Of a stretch of DNA of 64,000 nucleotides, positions 33,171 to 43,222 are shown piece by piece. The stretch comes from Hygrocybe punicea. Its lineage: Eukaryota > Basidiomycota > Agaricomycetes > Agaricales > Hygrophoraceae. Numbering within the stretch: position 1 is the first letter of the stretch; every line of letters starts with the position of its first letter. The stretch is taken from contig OY744461.1 of the NCBI GenBank assembly GCA_963556145.1, positions 4,836,001-4,900,000 on the forward strand, read 5' to 3'. Made by a program: the position numbers and the translations under genes. Below the pieces are notes generated by a model. The model did no database searches. It was not told the origin of the DNA and saw only the letters and a program-made list of their open reading frames with translations.

Positions 33171-34354
33171 GTCCATCTGTAAACTATGACCAGGTAGGGT
33201 CTTCATTGACTTGTGGGGGTGTATGGAACCCTGGCAGAACAGGAACCAAGCTCTTGAGGTGGTCGCTGTAATACGATGTGCGGCGGTCATCTGCCATGTG
33301 CTCACCCTGGGTCATCATGGGTCCATGCCATGATGTAAATCCACCATCATCATAAGTGATCTGATATAGGATAAGCTTGTTATCCACAGAAGGAGACTGA
33401 AGGCAAGGTTTTGCAATTTTCTTCTTCTGTTGCCTTTTCTGTTGCATTTTCCAACAGGCACAACCTGATATCATTCACATTGCCTCCCCTTTCAACATGC
33501 CATACGCTGTAAACTCTGAGACAGAGAGAGATCTGATGACATCTGGCCCCAAATCATCGGCTTCTTCGTAGTTGCATGCATTTCGCACACCAAGGTGATC
33601 CCTGGTAAAAAGCAAGTATTCATGGAGATCACTGAGTTCTGGCTTGATTGGTGAAGAGACCGGGGTTGAACTGATGGAGTGCTTGCGTTTAGGAGTGGAG
33701 GGTGTACTAGATTTTGGGGCAAGTGCACCCACAATGGTGGTCATCAACTGCGTGAAAAGGGCCATTGGATCCGACAGTGGACTTGGCATGTTTACCTTGG
33801 TTTTTTTGGTAGGTAACAATGATTTGCCGTGATTTGCAGGGTCAAATGCTGCAATAGTGGGTGGAAGAGTAAGAGTAGCTTGGTCCTCATGCTATACAAA
33901 GATTAGTTTCCCTGTAAGGATTATGCATCATGAAAGGTGTAAGCGTGAGCTCAAAGTTATCCTGGCAAATGTACATGTAATACCCTGGGTTGCTGTCATT
34001 GCCATACTTCTTTTCAAGCATGTTGCAGAACCATGCGAGTGCAATCTCTAAGGATGTAGCACCTTGTGGGATCATTGCAGGGTCCTGGTCTTGTATGCTG
34101 TCATTTTCAACAATAACATCAGGCTGTAGGGCAATAGGGTTAGCTTGAAAATGTAAACATTGGGGCACATACATCGACTGGGCATCTCTTTTTTATGTCA
34201 TCAATATCTATGATTACATTGACTTTAAAGTATCAATTTTCATTGATCTTCAACACAAATTCTTTATACTCAGACTCTTTTTCCATGTCTAGTGCATCCA
34301 TTCTACTAGGGCCTATTTAGCTCAAGAGCTGGTCTCAATGAAAGGAGATACATA

Positions 34355-35941
34355 TAAGGTTGACCACGGGTACGGGTCAACCCGCGGTATTTCCAAAACG
34401 GGTTGTGCGGGTACGGGTACGGTTGCCAAATACAGCACCCATGACCAAACCGTGACCCGTTGTAGAGGCTCCGGGCCGTCTGGACCCGAATCCTCTTCAT
34501 ATCCCACTTCGTCCCCGTCCATTCCCATTCACGTATTGTTGATTCCGCTCGATTCCGCTCCGGATTCCGCCTCCAGAATCGTTCATACTCAAGATGCGAT
34601 GTCTCTAACGACCCGGAATCAGTACGTATATAGTTACATATGATATATCTTCGTTTCCCGTTACTTAGTACATAGCATCATTCCTCCTATACTCCGCTCC
34701 ACTCCTCTCCTATCAGTTACAGCCTTCGGTTGTAGTACATAGTTACTAGAGCACAGGATCTCTCCCAGTAGTATAAAAGATGTACCCTTATACTATATAT
34801 ATATATCATATCCCATATTATCCCATCATATCCCATCATATAGAAAAATACAGGTTATCGCTCCCCTTCAGTTCTATTTCTTAGTCCTCCCTTCGTATCG
34901 TCTCCATATTAGTCTTCGTAACTCCACTCTCTACACTTCCCCTCTGATCCAGAACCCCTGGATTCGGGTTGGATTGATTAGACACTACAAAGACACTAAA
35001 CTCCTCTGATCACTTCTTAGCTGATCACCCCTTCTCGTAGATTCCCATTCGGATCTACAACAGAACTCGCCGTCACACCGTACCCGCGGTTTCATGGTTT
35101 TCAACGGGTCAGCAACAACAATAGGGCCATACGCCCTCAGGTATGTTTCTTTCATCATTTAACACTATTCTAATCCTTTTTTTCAGGTAACAACAACACT
35201 GACTCGAGCACGACACGTCACCGCACCACAAGAGGCCATCTTGGCCCCACTCGTTGACATCCCGGCCCTCTCATTAACACCCTGATGACAACAACAACCA
35301 CAACACAATGGGAAGGCAGGAAAGAAGCCAGCCAGAGAGGTGGTGCACCCACCCTCTGGCTGTCAGGTACGTCTCAGTGTCTTTTGTCATTATCTCATTG
35401 CTGATGCCATTCTTTTTAGTTTCATTATTTTCTTTCATAAACTACGACGACAACACAACAACAACAACAACAACGCCCTCACCGCGTCTCGGCACCCCAT
35501 CGTCAACATCTCCTACCCCCTCGCCCCATCGTCAACATCTCGGCCTCTCGGTCTCCCACCAACCCCCTCGTCAATGTCTCCCACTCTCGCGTCAATAACT
35601 CAGCACCCCTCGGCAACGTCTCCCACCTCTTGTTAATGCCCCAGCTCTCGCTAACAACGACACGCCCCGAAGACGTGACGACGACGCGACAGGATGCGTA
35701 CAACATGACCAACCTGTGTTTGAGACACAGGTTGGTCGTATTCGCAGTCACTCCACCTCGCGCAGCCCAACTGGTGTCAATTGACATCAGTGTGGTCAGC
35801 GCGAGGTAGTGGTAATGTCACCGCAGCACCACCGCGGTTAGAGGAGACGGGTACGGGTTGAACCCGTTGGGGGTGCGGTTTTGGCGGGTGCGGGTGCAGT
35901 GTCAGCCGAGCCAACCTGTCCGAGACCCTTGGTCAACCCTA
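34355..35941. mobile_element. hAT-like non-autonomous element of a second family, with a solo LTR inside
   Basis: Termini TAAGGTTGACC (34355) and GGTCAACCCTA (ending 35941); 8-bp duplication GATACATA at 34347-34354 and 35942-35949. Subterminal GGGTACGGGT words match those of the TAGGCAATGAC family. Removing the solo LTR leaves ~970 bp. An imperfect palindrome at 35747-35806 is centred on TCAATTGA. Two spliced-looking blocks (35290-35460) contain no recognisable protein. Confidence 0.8.
34461..35077. repeat. Solo LTR (TGTAGAGGCTCC family), copy 1
   Basis: TGTAGAGGCTCC to GCCGTCACA, 617 bp, with the 4-bp duplication CCGT at 34457-34460 and 35078-35081. It contains ACCCGGAATCAGTACG, a TATAAAA-like box and AACCCCTGGATTCGGGTTGG. 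It aligns throughout with 39415-40013. Confidence 0.8.
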
Positions 35942-36249
35942 GATACATATGAATGACCAGGATGATGGTACTTGAATTTGAAGCGTTGCTGGTCTGATAC
36001 CTTCCACTTTGTCTCACCAAACCATTTGAGAATGGCTCACATGAAAGGCACATAGTTTTCAGGTAAACATGTGAAGGTGAGTTCCTTCATCTGAACCTCC
36101 CTCTTAGATTTGACTGCAGGTTGCTTGCCGATTTTTGGGACAGCTGGCATATGGTATATAAGCTGGATTGAGAAGTTTGTTGAGAGCTCCTCATCTTCGG
36201 AGGCTGAATCAGAGTCCACCATAGCGGTAGGATATGGTGTATACATTGT

Positions 36250-36500
36250 ACCAGTGTAGTAGTTTAAATTAATTCAAGCTCAGAGGTGAGGCCAACGCTC
36301 AGCAGGTGTTGCGCCACAGTTGAATTTTTTCTCAGTTTCCGCATGTTTATGAAATCAGCTGTAAGACTGAGACAACATGATCATCATTGACACAAATCCC
36401 AGAATAAAGACAGAAATTGAGAGGAAATCTGTGGTGTGCTAATATTTTATAAGGGTGGCAAACTCCAGCTAGTTTTACATTACACTACAGGCATGATTGG
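36250..36500. repeat. Inverted copy of the Tc1 5' flank, then no gene
   Basis: 36266-36356 is the reverse complement, with substitutions, of 31909-31995 just upstream of the second Tc1 transposase (shared CAGCTGATTTCATAAACATG and CTCTGAGCTTGAATT). It may be a leftover end of that element. The remainder holds nothing recognisable. Confidence 0.4.
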
Positions 36501-36514
36501 ATTGATCAAACATG

Positions 36515-37000
36515 CCAGCATGATGCTGCTTTGGTGGACACCAGAGGAAAGATGGCTGTTGGACTGAACTATCAATGTTGTCAAAAAGAGTCCATAGTTA
36601 CTGGCTTTATATGAGTCTGCAGACCTGGTAAAACCTACCTCTAAAGCAACATGGATTTATGTGGGACCGGATCTATAGGGCAGATGAGTGGTTGTCATAA
36701 GCAACTATGTGGCACCACTTTGTTAGCAGTACAGAAGAAAGATGGCCAGTTGGCTGAGTCAGTAATGTTGTAACAAAAGGGTCAGTGGTTACTAGCTTTG
36801 TATAGATCTGTAGACCTGGTAAAACTTACCAGAAATGACATTCTGACTTTGTGTGGCTGGTAGCCATCTGTACGGGGTCTGGGACCAGATCCCTATGGAC
36901 GACGAACTGTGATAACATTTACCTATCAGGCACTGATTTGTTGGTCTGATTTCATATGGCCTGTAGCCAATAGTATGGCAGGACTGGCATCGGATCCGTA
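36515..37000. repeat. ~191-bp degenerate tandem duplication
   Basis: AGACCTGGTAAAAC occurs at 36621 and 36812 (191-bp spacing), each preceded by GAAAGATGGC..TTGG and TAGTTACT/TGGTTACT..GCTTT. A weaker third unit follows near 36900-37000. Confidence 0.55.
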
Positions 37001-37214
37001 TGGAAGATGGATAATTGCAAGGCTGACCATATGTACCCATGTGACAGCTGGTTGACCAAAAAAAACAGCCACCAATGACTGTTGAATGGACCAGGAATGG
37101 AGGCTAAATTTCTTGTATTGGTGGTACTCATTTGACAACAGCATTCAAGACAGAACAGGGCATGATTCAGATGCATTCCAGATGCAAGTTTAGAATAGAT
37201 TTCAAGATACACAA

Positions 37215-37830
37215 TCCGAATCATGAGGAAGTTTGCCATTCATAGCCCTGAGCTGCAACCACTTTTCCTTTATCCAAGCAAGGGGGCTGTCTTTGCAGAC
37301 AGGAGGCCTTACCAATGAGCAACTTGGGAAGATCTGGCTGCAGAGCAGTTCAGATAGATAAGAAGGCACAACAACGTGACTCACCGATTCCACCACATAA
37401 GAAGGTCATTGACCTCCACTCTTTCTTCAATGTCATCAAATAGATTGAGCACCATGTTGTAAAACTGCTTGGAGTCTGTGATAAGATCTGTTCTGGAGAA
37501 AATAGGTGACCAAGAGAGTGTGAAGCGAACCTGCAATAAATCTCAGATACACAAGTGACGATTCAGCAATGGACATGAAACAGATACCTGAGTAGCAACA
37601 TAGGCGATTGAAGGAGATGTGACATGAGTCATGGATTCACACATTGTCAGACCATGTGGCTTTGGGCTTCTTTTTGACAGAACTTGGAGATGTGAAAATA
37701 TGCTTGTATGCCTAAGAAAGTATTAGCACTGGAGCCCAGAAGAGATTGTCATTATGCTTACACAAACAAGAAGAGCACTTCTGAACAAACTGTTCCATGG
37801 ATCATCCCAGTCATTGCTGGGTCACCAGAA
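37215..37830 (-). pseudogene. DUF6698 protein fragment
   Basis: Exons on the minus strand: DWDDPWNSLFRSALLV, then after an intron AYKHIFTSPSSV and KKPKATWSDNV, then RFTLSWSPIFSRTDLITDSK, QFYNMVLNLFDDIEERVEV, NDLLMWWNR, and after another intron QIFPSCSLVRPPVCKDSPLA. This order (DPWNxLLRS, FTSPSSV, LLxWWNRQIFP, KxSxLAxIKEK) is the C-terminal half of DUF6698, a family abundant in basidiomycetes and of unknown function. The N-terminal half is replaced by the end of a transposase gene. A stop occurs within the FTSPSSV exon. Confidence 0.75.
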
Positions 37831-39410
37831 TGCTCTTGAAGACAGGTGCTGATATGCTGGTATTCAGTCTGTGATATCCTGATGTGATGATGTTCTTCTG
37901 GTGTCTTCACCACTGTTTCAGCCCAACTCAGAGCATTTCTCCCTCTGATCTTGTGAAGTCGAGCTTCTCTGCACTCAATCCAAGCCATTTGCTGCTCGAA
38001 GTCTTTCCGACTTGTGCAAAGATACCAGGATTTTGGTGTGTGGTGTTTGAGCTCACCCTAGAAGGTGTGTGTAAAGACCAACTCATGGAGAGTAATACAT
38101 GCTTACCAGCTCAGTTGAGTAGGAATCTGTTGTGCCTACCCGATGAATCATACTTGCATAATCTCCAAGGGAATGATATTTGTAGGTATGGAGGTTGAAT
38201 TTCTTTCACCACAGCCCATTCTCCTGTGAAGGCTGAACCATCATGTTGGCCCTTGGACCATTATGTGTCAAAAGTGTTCATTTTTTCTTTAGCTGACAAC
38301 GCTTACATGCATCTACCTCACCGGTAAGTTCCTGTGTGTCGAAGGCTACACATGTCTGGTCAGCGAACTTGTGGAATGCCATACCAACTTGAGTGGTTAT
38401 CTGGTCAAGGATGTCTAGAGTGATATCAGTATGCATACGAAGCTTGGCTATGCCATGCCAATGTGCACAGACAAAGAGTAACTCTAGAGTGGCACTGTTG
38501 TGTGGTTCAGGCAGGAGGCCATCAAAGACTGGGATGGCACACTGGTAATCCTGGGATCCACTGACTGATGATAAGGCAGAATAGAATACTAACCTGTAAG
38601 ATATCCTCAAAATCCCATGCAGCCAATTTTTTCATTTTGGAGATATTGGCAGGAAACCATCTAATGGTGTCTCCACAGACAGTGGGCAGTTGTATATAGC
38701 TTCAAGCATGGTATAAGTTGGTGTGCATTAATTGTTAGTCATCACATACAAATGGTTCAGTTCATTGATCAAAGTCTTATCAGTGGCTTCCAAGATCCGG
38801 AGAAGATGTATAAACAAAGCTTTCCATACACCCAACTCAAACTGATGGAGAAGATCAACAACCAGCATAAGGAAAAAATCAAAACCTAGTGGGGAAAGCT
38901 TGCGAGAGAATGCATTCTGTAATATTGTTAGCTCCAGCTTCTCCAAGAGATTATTTTTATGCTTACATTTGTTGGAACCAGGGATTGCTCCCCCAAGAGG
39001 GTTTCCACCATGTTGGTGTCAACAGTATAGTTTCTCGTATAGATAATTTCCTGAACCATTTCAACCTTGCGCCTCCTATTTTCATCATCTATGCGAGCAT
39101 GTGTCTCGTGATGCTTCATGTCTTGTACTTTCCCCATGTTATGAACTTGAGAGCTGTACAAGGCAGCAGGGACAAGGACAGCAACCCAAGTCACAGATGG
39201 TGGCAAGGACGACTCTGGGTTTATCAGAACAAGAACTGTGGATAGGAAAAAAATTGCATACTTCTCTTTATAATCACCTGAATAGGTAAGGAAATGTGGG
39301 TAAAACCATTGTGGGATTCCATCACAAAAGTAGATTACAATACCATGTTCATATGCAACCATGAATTCATCATTGAGAAGGATATCCCACTGCACATGTA
39401 GTACATCGCA
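37831..39410 (-). pseudogene. CACTA/Plavaka-related basidiomycete transposase, degenerate
   Basis: From right: VQWDILLNDEFMVAYEHGIV, FCDGIPQWFYPHFLTYSGDY, NYTVDTNMVETLLGEQSLVP, NAFSRKLSPLGFDFF, LLHQFELGVWKALFIHLLR, CAIPVFDGLLPEPHN, AHWHGIAKLRMHTDITLDIL, YKYHSLGDYASMIHRVGTTD, SYSTEL, and EEHHHIRISQTEYQHISTCL. These consecutive blocks belong to a transposase-like family very common in agaricomycetes, which I place near CACTA/Plavaka by its TTDxYxTExxE ending; the exact clade is uncertain. Frames are broken repeatedly. The 5' end is cut by the solo LTR at 39415 and the 3' end runs into DUF6698. Confidence 0.7.
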
Positions 39411-39414
39411 CTGG

Positions 39415-40013
39415 TGTAGAGGCTCCAGATTGTGTGGATCTGTATCTCCTTCATATCCCACTCTGTTCCCGACCATTCCTATTCCAATATCATTGATTCT
39501 GCTCGATTCTGGTCTTTTCCACTGATTCCGCTCCGGATTCCACCTCTGGAATCATTCCTACTCGCGATGCAATGTCCCTAATGACCCGGAATCAGTATGT
39601 ATATAGTTGTATATCATATATCTTCGTTTCCCATCTCCTAGTACATAGCACCACTCCTCCTATCCTCCTCTCCACTTCCTCCCCTATCACTTACAGCCTT
39701 CACTTGTAGCACATAGTTACCATAGCACAGGATTCCACCTAGTAGTAGAAAAGTAGTACATTTACACTACAGAATACAATATAGAAACCTCTTATTGTCC
39801 TGTCTCACATCTATAGTTTTAGTTCTCTCTCTATATCATTTATACCTGCCTTTGTCCTTTCCCCCACACTCTCCCTCTGATTCCAGAACCCCTGGATTCA
39901 GGTTGGATTGATTAGACTTCTCTAAAAACACTGAATTCCTGTGATCACTTTCTAGCTGATCACCCCTTTCTGTAGATTCCTCATCCAGGTCTACAACAGA
40001 ACTTGCCGTCACA
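39415..40013. repeat. Solo LTR (TGTAGAGGCTCC family), copy 2
   Basis: TGTAGAGGCTCC to GCCGTCACA, 599 bp, with the perfect 4-bp duplication CTGG at 39411-39414 and 40014-40017. Diverged from copy 1 mostly by C-to-T and G-to-A changes. Confidence 0.85.
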
Positions 40014-40315
40014 CTGGCAGTGGGTTGTTAAAGCATCACTTGGTTGCTTTTTTTATATTTTATTTGCCCTAGTTTATTCTCCTTTACAGCACATCATGTA
40101 GAGATTACTGTGAAATATGCTACTTGTTATGTCAACAGGTGCATGAGAAGCTGAAGCAATGTGTAGGCACAGCAGTGCTGTTCCTGGTAGGAGTACATCT
40201 CCCATAATAAGTGAACCTAGCTGTGGTTAGATCATAAGTTAAATGGACAAGCGGGATGGAGGCCAGGGGGGTATGCAGAGTGGGGTGGCAGGTGGTGGGG
40301 GATGGGGCTGCTGCT

Positions 40316-41905
40316 TCATTCATGCGTGATGTCAGGAATGTTTCCAAAAGCCTGCCAGAGTCGCTGTGTGTTGTTGATGTAGTGAAAAAGTGGTGGATGG
40401 TGTTTTGGGGTGCATAGCAGCTTCTTCCTGTATCCAAATCTACCTCGCGTTGCTGACATGCACATCAATTGACGTGGCACTGTGCAAACACGAGGAGTGG
40501 GGGGCTGGGAACCAGGCGGCGGGTGGTTCTTGTGGGCGAGAGACTCTTGCTGTGCAAACGCGAGGAGTGGGGGGGGCTGGGAACCAGGCGACGGGTGGTT
40601 CTCGTGGGTGAGAGACTCTCGCCCATCATATCCATCTCCTCGTTCCCCACACCACCTCCCATTCTCCCCTTCCTCTCATCCTCCTTCGTTGTCTCGAACC
40701 TTGCGTATGCATCAGCCCACGTTTCGATGCCGTTGAGCCTTGGCATTCGCAGTTGCAGCGTCTGGATGGCGGCATCGTGATTCTGGGCTGATGTGGGCAC
40801 GTGTGGGCATGTAATTGGGGGGAACGGGGTCTGGGCGCGTTTGGGCACGTTCTGTTGCATGGGCACAGGCTTTGGGGCCTGTGTGGGCATCAAATTGTCG
40901 GGTGTTGTGGGACCGCGGTCTGGGACGTGTTTGAATGTGATTTCTTGCATGGGCACGGGGTTTGGGGCCGGGGTGGGACTTGAGACGCATTTGGACACGT
41001 TTTGCAGCGGGGACGGTGTGTTTGGGGCTGACGCGGGAGCGTGATGCGTCTCCATGTTGGGACACGGTTTTGCGCGAGGATGGGGCCGTTTGGGATGCCA
41101 TTGGTGGTGTTTGCGTTGAGGTGGAGGCGGTGGGCACTTGAAAACGGTGTTGGTAAGCGGTTGCTGCTGGGTTGTTGTGTCCGTTTGTGTTGATGCTGAC
41201 ATGCGGGTATGGCAAGACCCGCGGTCACAGGTACGGGTTTTGCCCGGGTCCAAAAAAGGTAACCCGTACCCGTACCCGCAACCCGCGCGGGTTACCCATA
41301 CCCGTGTCATTGCCTAACCACCACCTGCACAAGATCAACTGTGCTGATGCCACCACCATGAGACTGTCACCCACTTTCTCTTATTCTGCCTGGCTCACGA
41401 CCATGCACACTGGAAATTATGTCAAACGGCAGGGCATGATGCAGATGTAGCCTGTCTGCAGCTGTGTGAGGATCACAATGTGTTTCTTGGGTAGGGATTG
41501 GGTCACTTTTTGATATGCACTCAGCGAGAAGCCTGGATCAATCTCCAGGAGTTGTCAATACCTTGGGGACTGGCGCCATTCCCTGTCCACTTGCTGCTTA
41601 AGAACATCCTTGCCGCTGCCACCTTGCTGCATGGTAGAGCGTGCCATAGTGGGGCAGGGAGTCCTGTGGCTGCTGTACCATTCCCTTATGCCACTTTCTT
41701 CACATGGTCATCTGCTACCTCATTGCCTCCGATGCCCTCGTGTCCCAGTGTCCATTTAATTGTAAGGTCCATTCTCTTATACTGCCTCGTAACCATGCCT
41801 AGCCTCTTGTGGAACAAGTCGAATATGTGGCATGAGGGGCCCATTTTGAGATATTTGGTCACCCGTATCACTGCTTGTCCATCCACAAACATCAAAATGC
41901 TATGA
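40316..41905 (-). pseudogene. Remnant of a second Tad-like LINE (ORF2 3' part)
   Basis: 41895-41686 encodes an RNase H segment (FVDGQAVIRVTKYLK, WTLGHEGIGGNEVADD). 41640-41440 continues as ASPQGIDNSWRLIQ-like sequence. At 40436-40316 the C-terminus KHHPPLFHYINNTQRLW, QAFGNIPDITHE and a stop are readable. The third hAT-like copy (40437-41316) lies between. Oddly, 41340-41490 reads best on the plus strand (HHHETVTHFLLFCLAHDHAH, the LINE C-terminal zinc region), suggesting a local inversion. Not functional. Confidence 0.6.
40437..41316 (-). mobile_element. hAT-like non-autonomous element, copy 3 (one end lost)
   Basis: Ends at 41316 with GTCATTGCCTA but lacks about 175 bp at the other end. The frame on the minus strand is still open (281 codons, 40465-41310) although the DNA is clearly diverged. 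It carries an in-frame ~69-bp tandem duplication at 40484-40620 (GCGAGGAGTGGGGGG repeated). Confidence 0.8.
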
Positions 41906-41908
41906 ACC

Positions 41909-42420
41909 CTCTTTTACGAGTTCTTTTAATTTATTAAAAGACTCGTTCTTTATCAGACCTGGTTCAGTGAGGATTCATAACTAATTAATTAATTGATTAA
42001 TTAATTAATAAAGTTGATTGCCTATAGACAAAAATTTTTTGGGCAAGAGATATGATTCTACTTCTGATACCAGAAAATAACACCATGTTTGGGCCATGTT
42101 TGGACAAGCTTACATAAGCATCCTGATATGGGTTGTCACAGAAAATACAAACTACCTTCCAATTATATTCAAAATATTCATACTGACTTCAATTCTTATC
42201 AGAATCAGCTGAAAATTGAACTGCTGACTAATATAACCATTTCGGGCTAAGTGTCACAGTCACATGTGACCAATCTAACCATATAAGGTAATTTTTAATA
42301 TTATATACCAAATTTTATGCTGATCGCAATAGTGACTGTCACATGTGACTGGTCTAACCATATAAGACAATTATACTGAACGTTTGCTAAATTTCATATT
42401 GATTATTATAACATTCATTG
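41909..42420 (-). mobile_element. AT-rich repeat element, copy C (3'-truncated)
   Basis: Begins TACGAGTTCTTTTAATTTAT like copy B, then a short TAATTAATTGATTAAT block, CAAGAGATATGATTCTACTT, GACAAGCTTACATAAGC and two GTCACATGTGAC-type blocks. Homology stops near 42420. It abuts the LINE remnant. Confidence 0.75.
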
Positions 42421-43078
42421 CATGTTACAAATTTAATTATATAACATATTCATACACATTTTGTCATATGTTTTGGTCCTTGTAGTTTTATTTGAGCTTT
42501 AGTAAACAAATACAAACAGATGTAAACAAAGACAAATAATGTGCTTTTCTATGAATATTATCACTGGACATTTGTGAGTGATATTGCAACTTGGCCATAT
42601 GACAAACAAATACAAATAAACAAACTCAATATGGTTAGATTACTTTGTATTTCAATTTTGGTTTTGGTCAATTTTCTTATGTAATCATGCTTATGTAATC
42701 GTTAGTCAGATCACCATTTGAACCCAGACTTTGAATCTTATTGTGCTTTTGCCTCTTGAACCTAAACCACCACCTTCCCCATTTGGTGCGTTAAGTCCGA
42801 GTTTTTTGACCTTTTTGGTTTGTTTAAGCTCAGTTTTTCATATTCAGACTCCAAAAAAATGTTTTCTGGATCAGGTGATGTGCCCGGACCATTCAGGGTC
42901 CAATGCTGACATAATATTTCCTTTTTTAGACAAAGAAGTCGAAAATTCATCAATTTTTTGTGCTTTTTCTTTGTTCTGGCTCTGTTTTGCATCTTGGAGC
43001 ACTGGTAATGTCTTTTATTGGTGTAAATTATCATTGGTTGACATAATCTATCATTTGATAGCCAATCTCCCTGTCAAC
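42421..43078. other. AT-rich DNA left of the LINE insertion, probably Helitron 5' region
   Basis: No coding motif is recognised. Because the LINE duplicated ATTCAAAGT on each side, this stretch and 59083 onward were once continuous, so it is likely the 5' untranslated or intron region of the Helitron gene. The Helitron 5' terminus was not identified. Confidence 0.4.
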
Positions 43079-43222
43079 ATTCAAAGTGACGGTCCTTGAA
43101 CTCTTACCGCATGGTACCCCGGCTGGGACCCCAAAAGAGTTCTCAGCATAAGTTCAGGCGCTTCGCTATACCACCCCTGTTACTAGCACAACCCACACTA
43201 TATTAGACTAAAAGTAAGAGAC

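Larger units (their letters stand above)
33184..36246 (-). pseudogene. SAM-like-domain protein gene, copy 2, interrupted
   Basis: From right: MVDSDSASEDEELSTNFS, REVQMKELTFTCLPENYVPF, AILKWFGETKWKVSDQQRF. Then a 1587-bp hAT-like insert (34355-35941). Then MDALDMEKESEYKEF, VNVIIDIDDIKKRC, TSLEIALAWFCNMLEKKYG, PMALFTQLMTTIVGAL, and a C-terminal SAM-like part (LSDLHEYLLFTRDHLG, DLGPDVIRSLSVSEFTAYGM) ending near 33184. The architecture parallels the gene at 18373-19912: acidic N-terminus, middle domain, low-complexity linker, helical C-terminus. In-frame stops occur at 36037 and ~34225. Confidence 0.5.

Noticed and set aside
34355..34480. Telomere-like or C-rich GGGTACGGGT repeats
   Set aside because: They are subterminal repeats of hAT-like elements with 8-bp duplications, not telomeric (TTAGGG)n.
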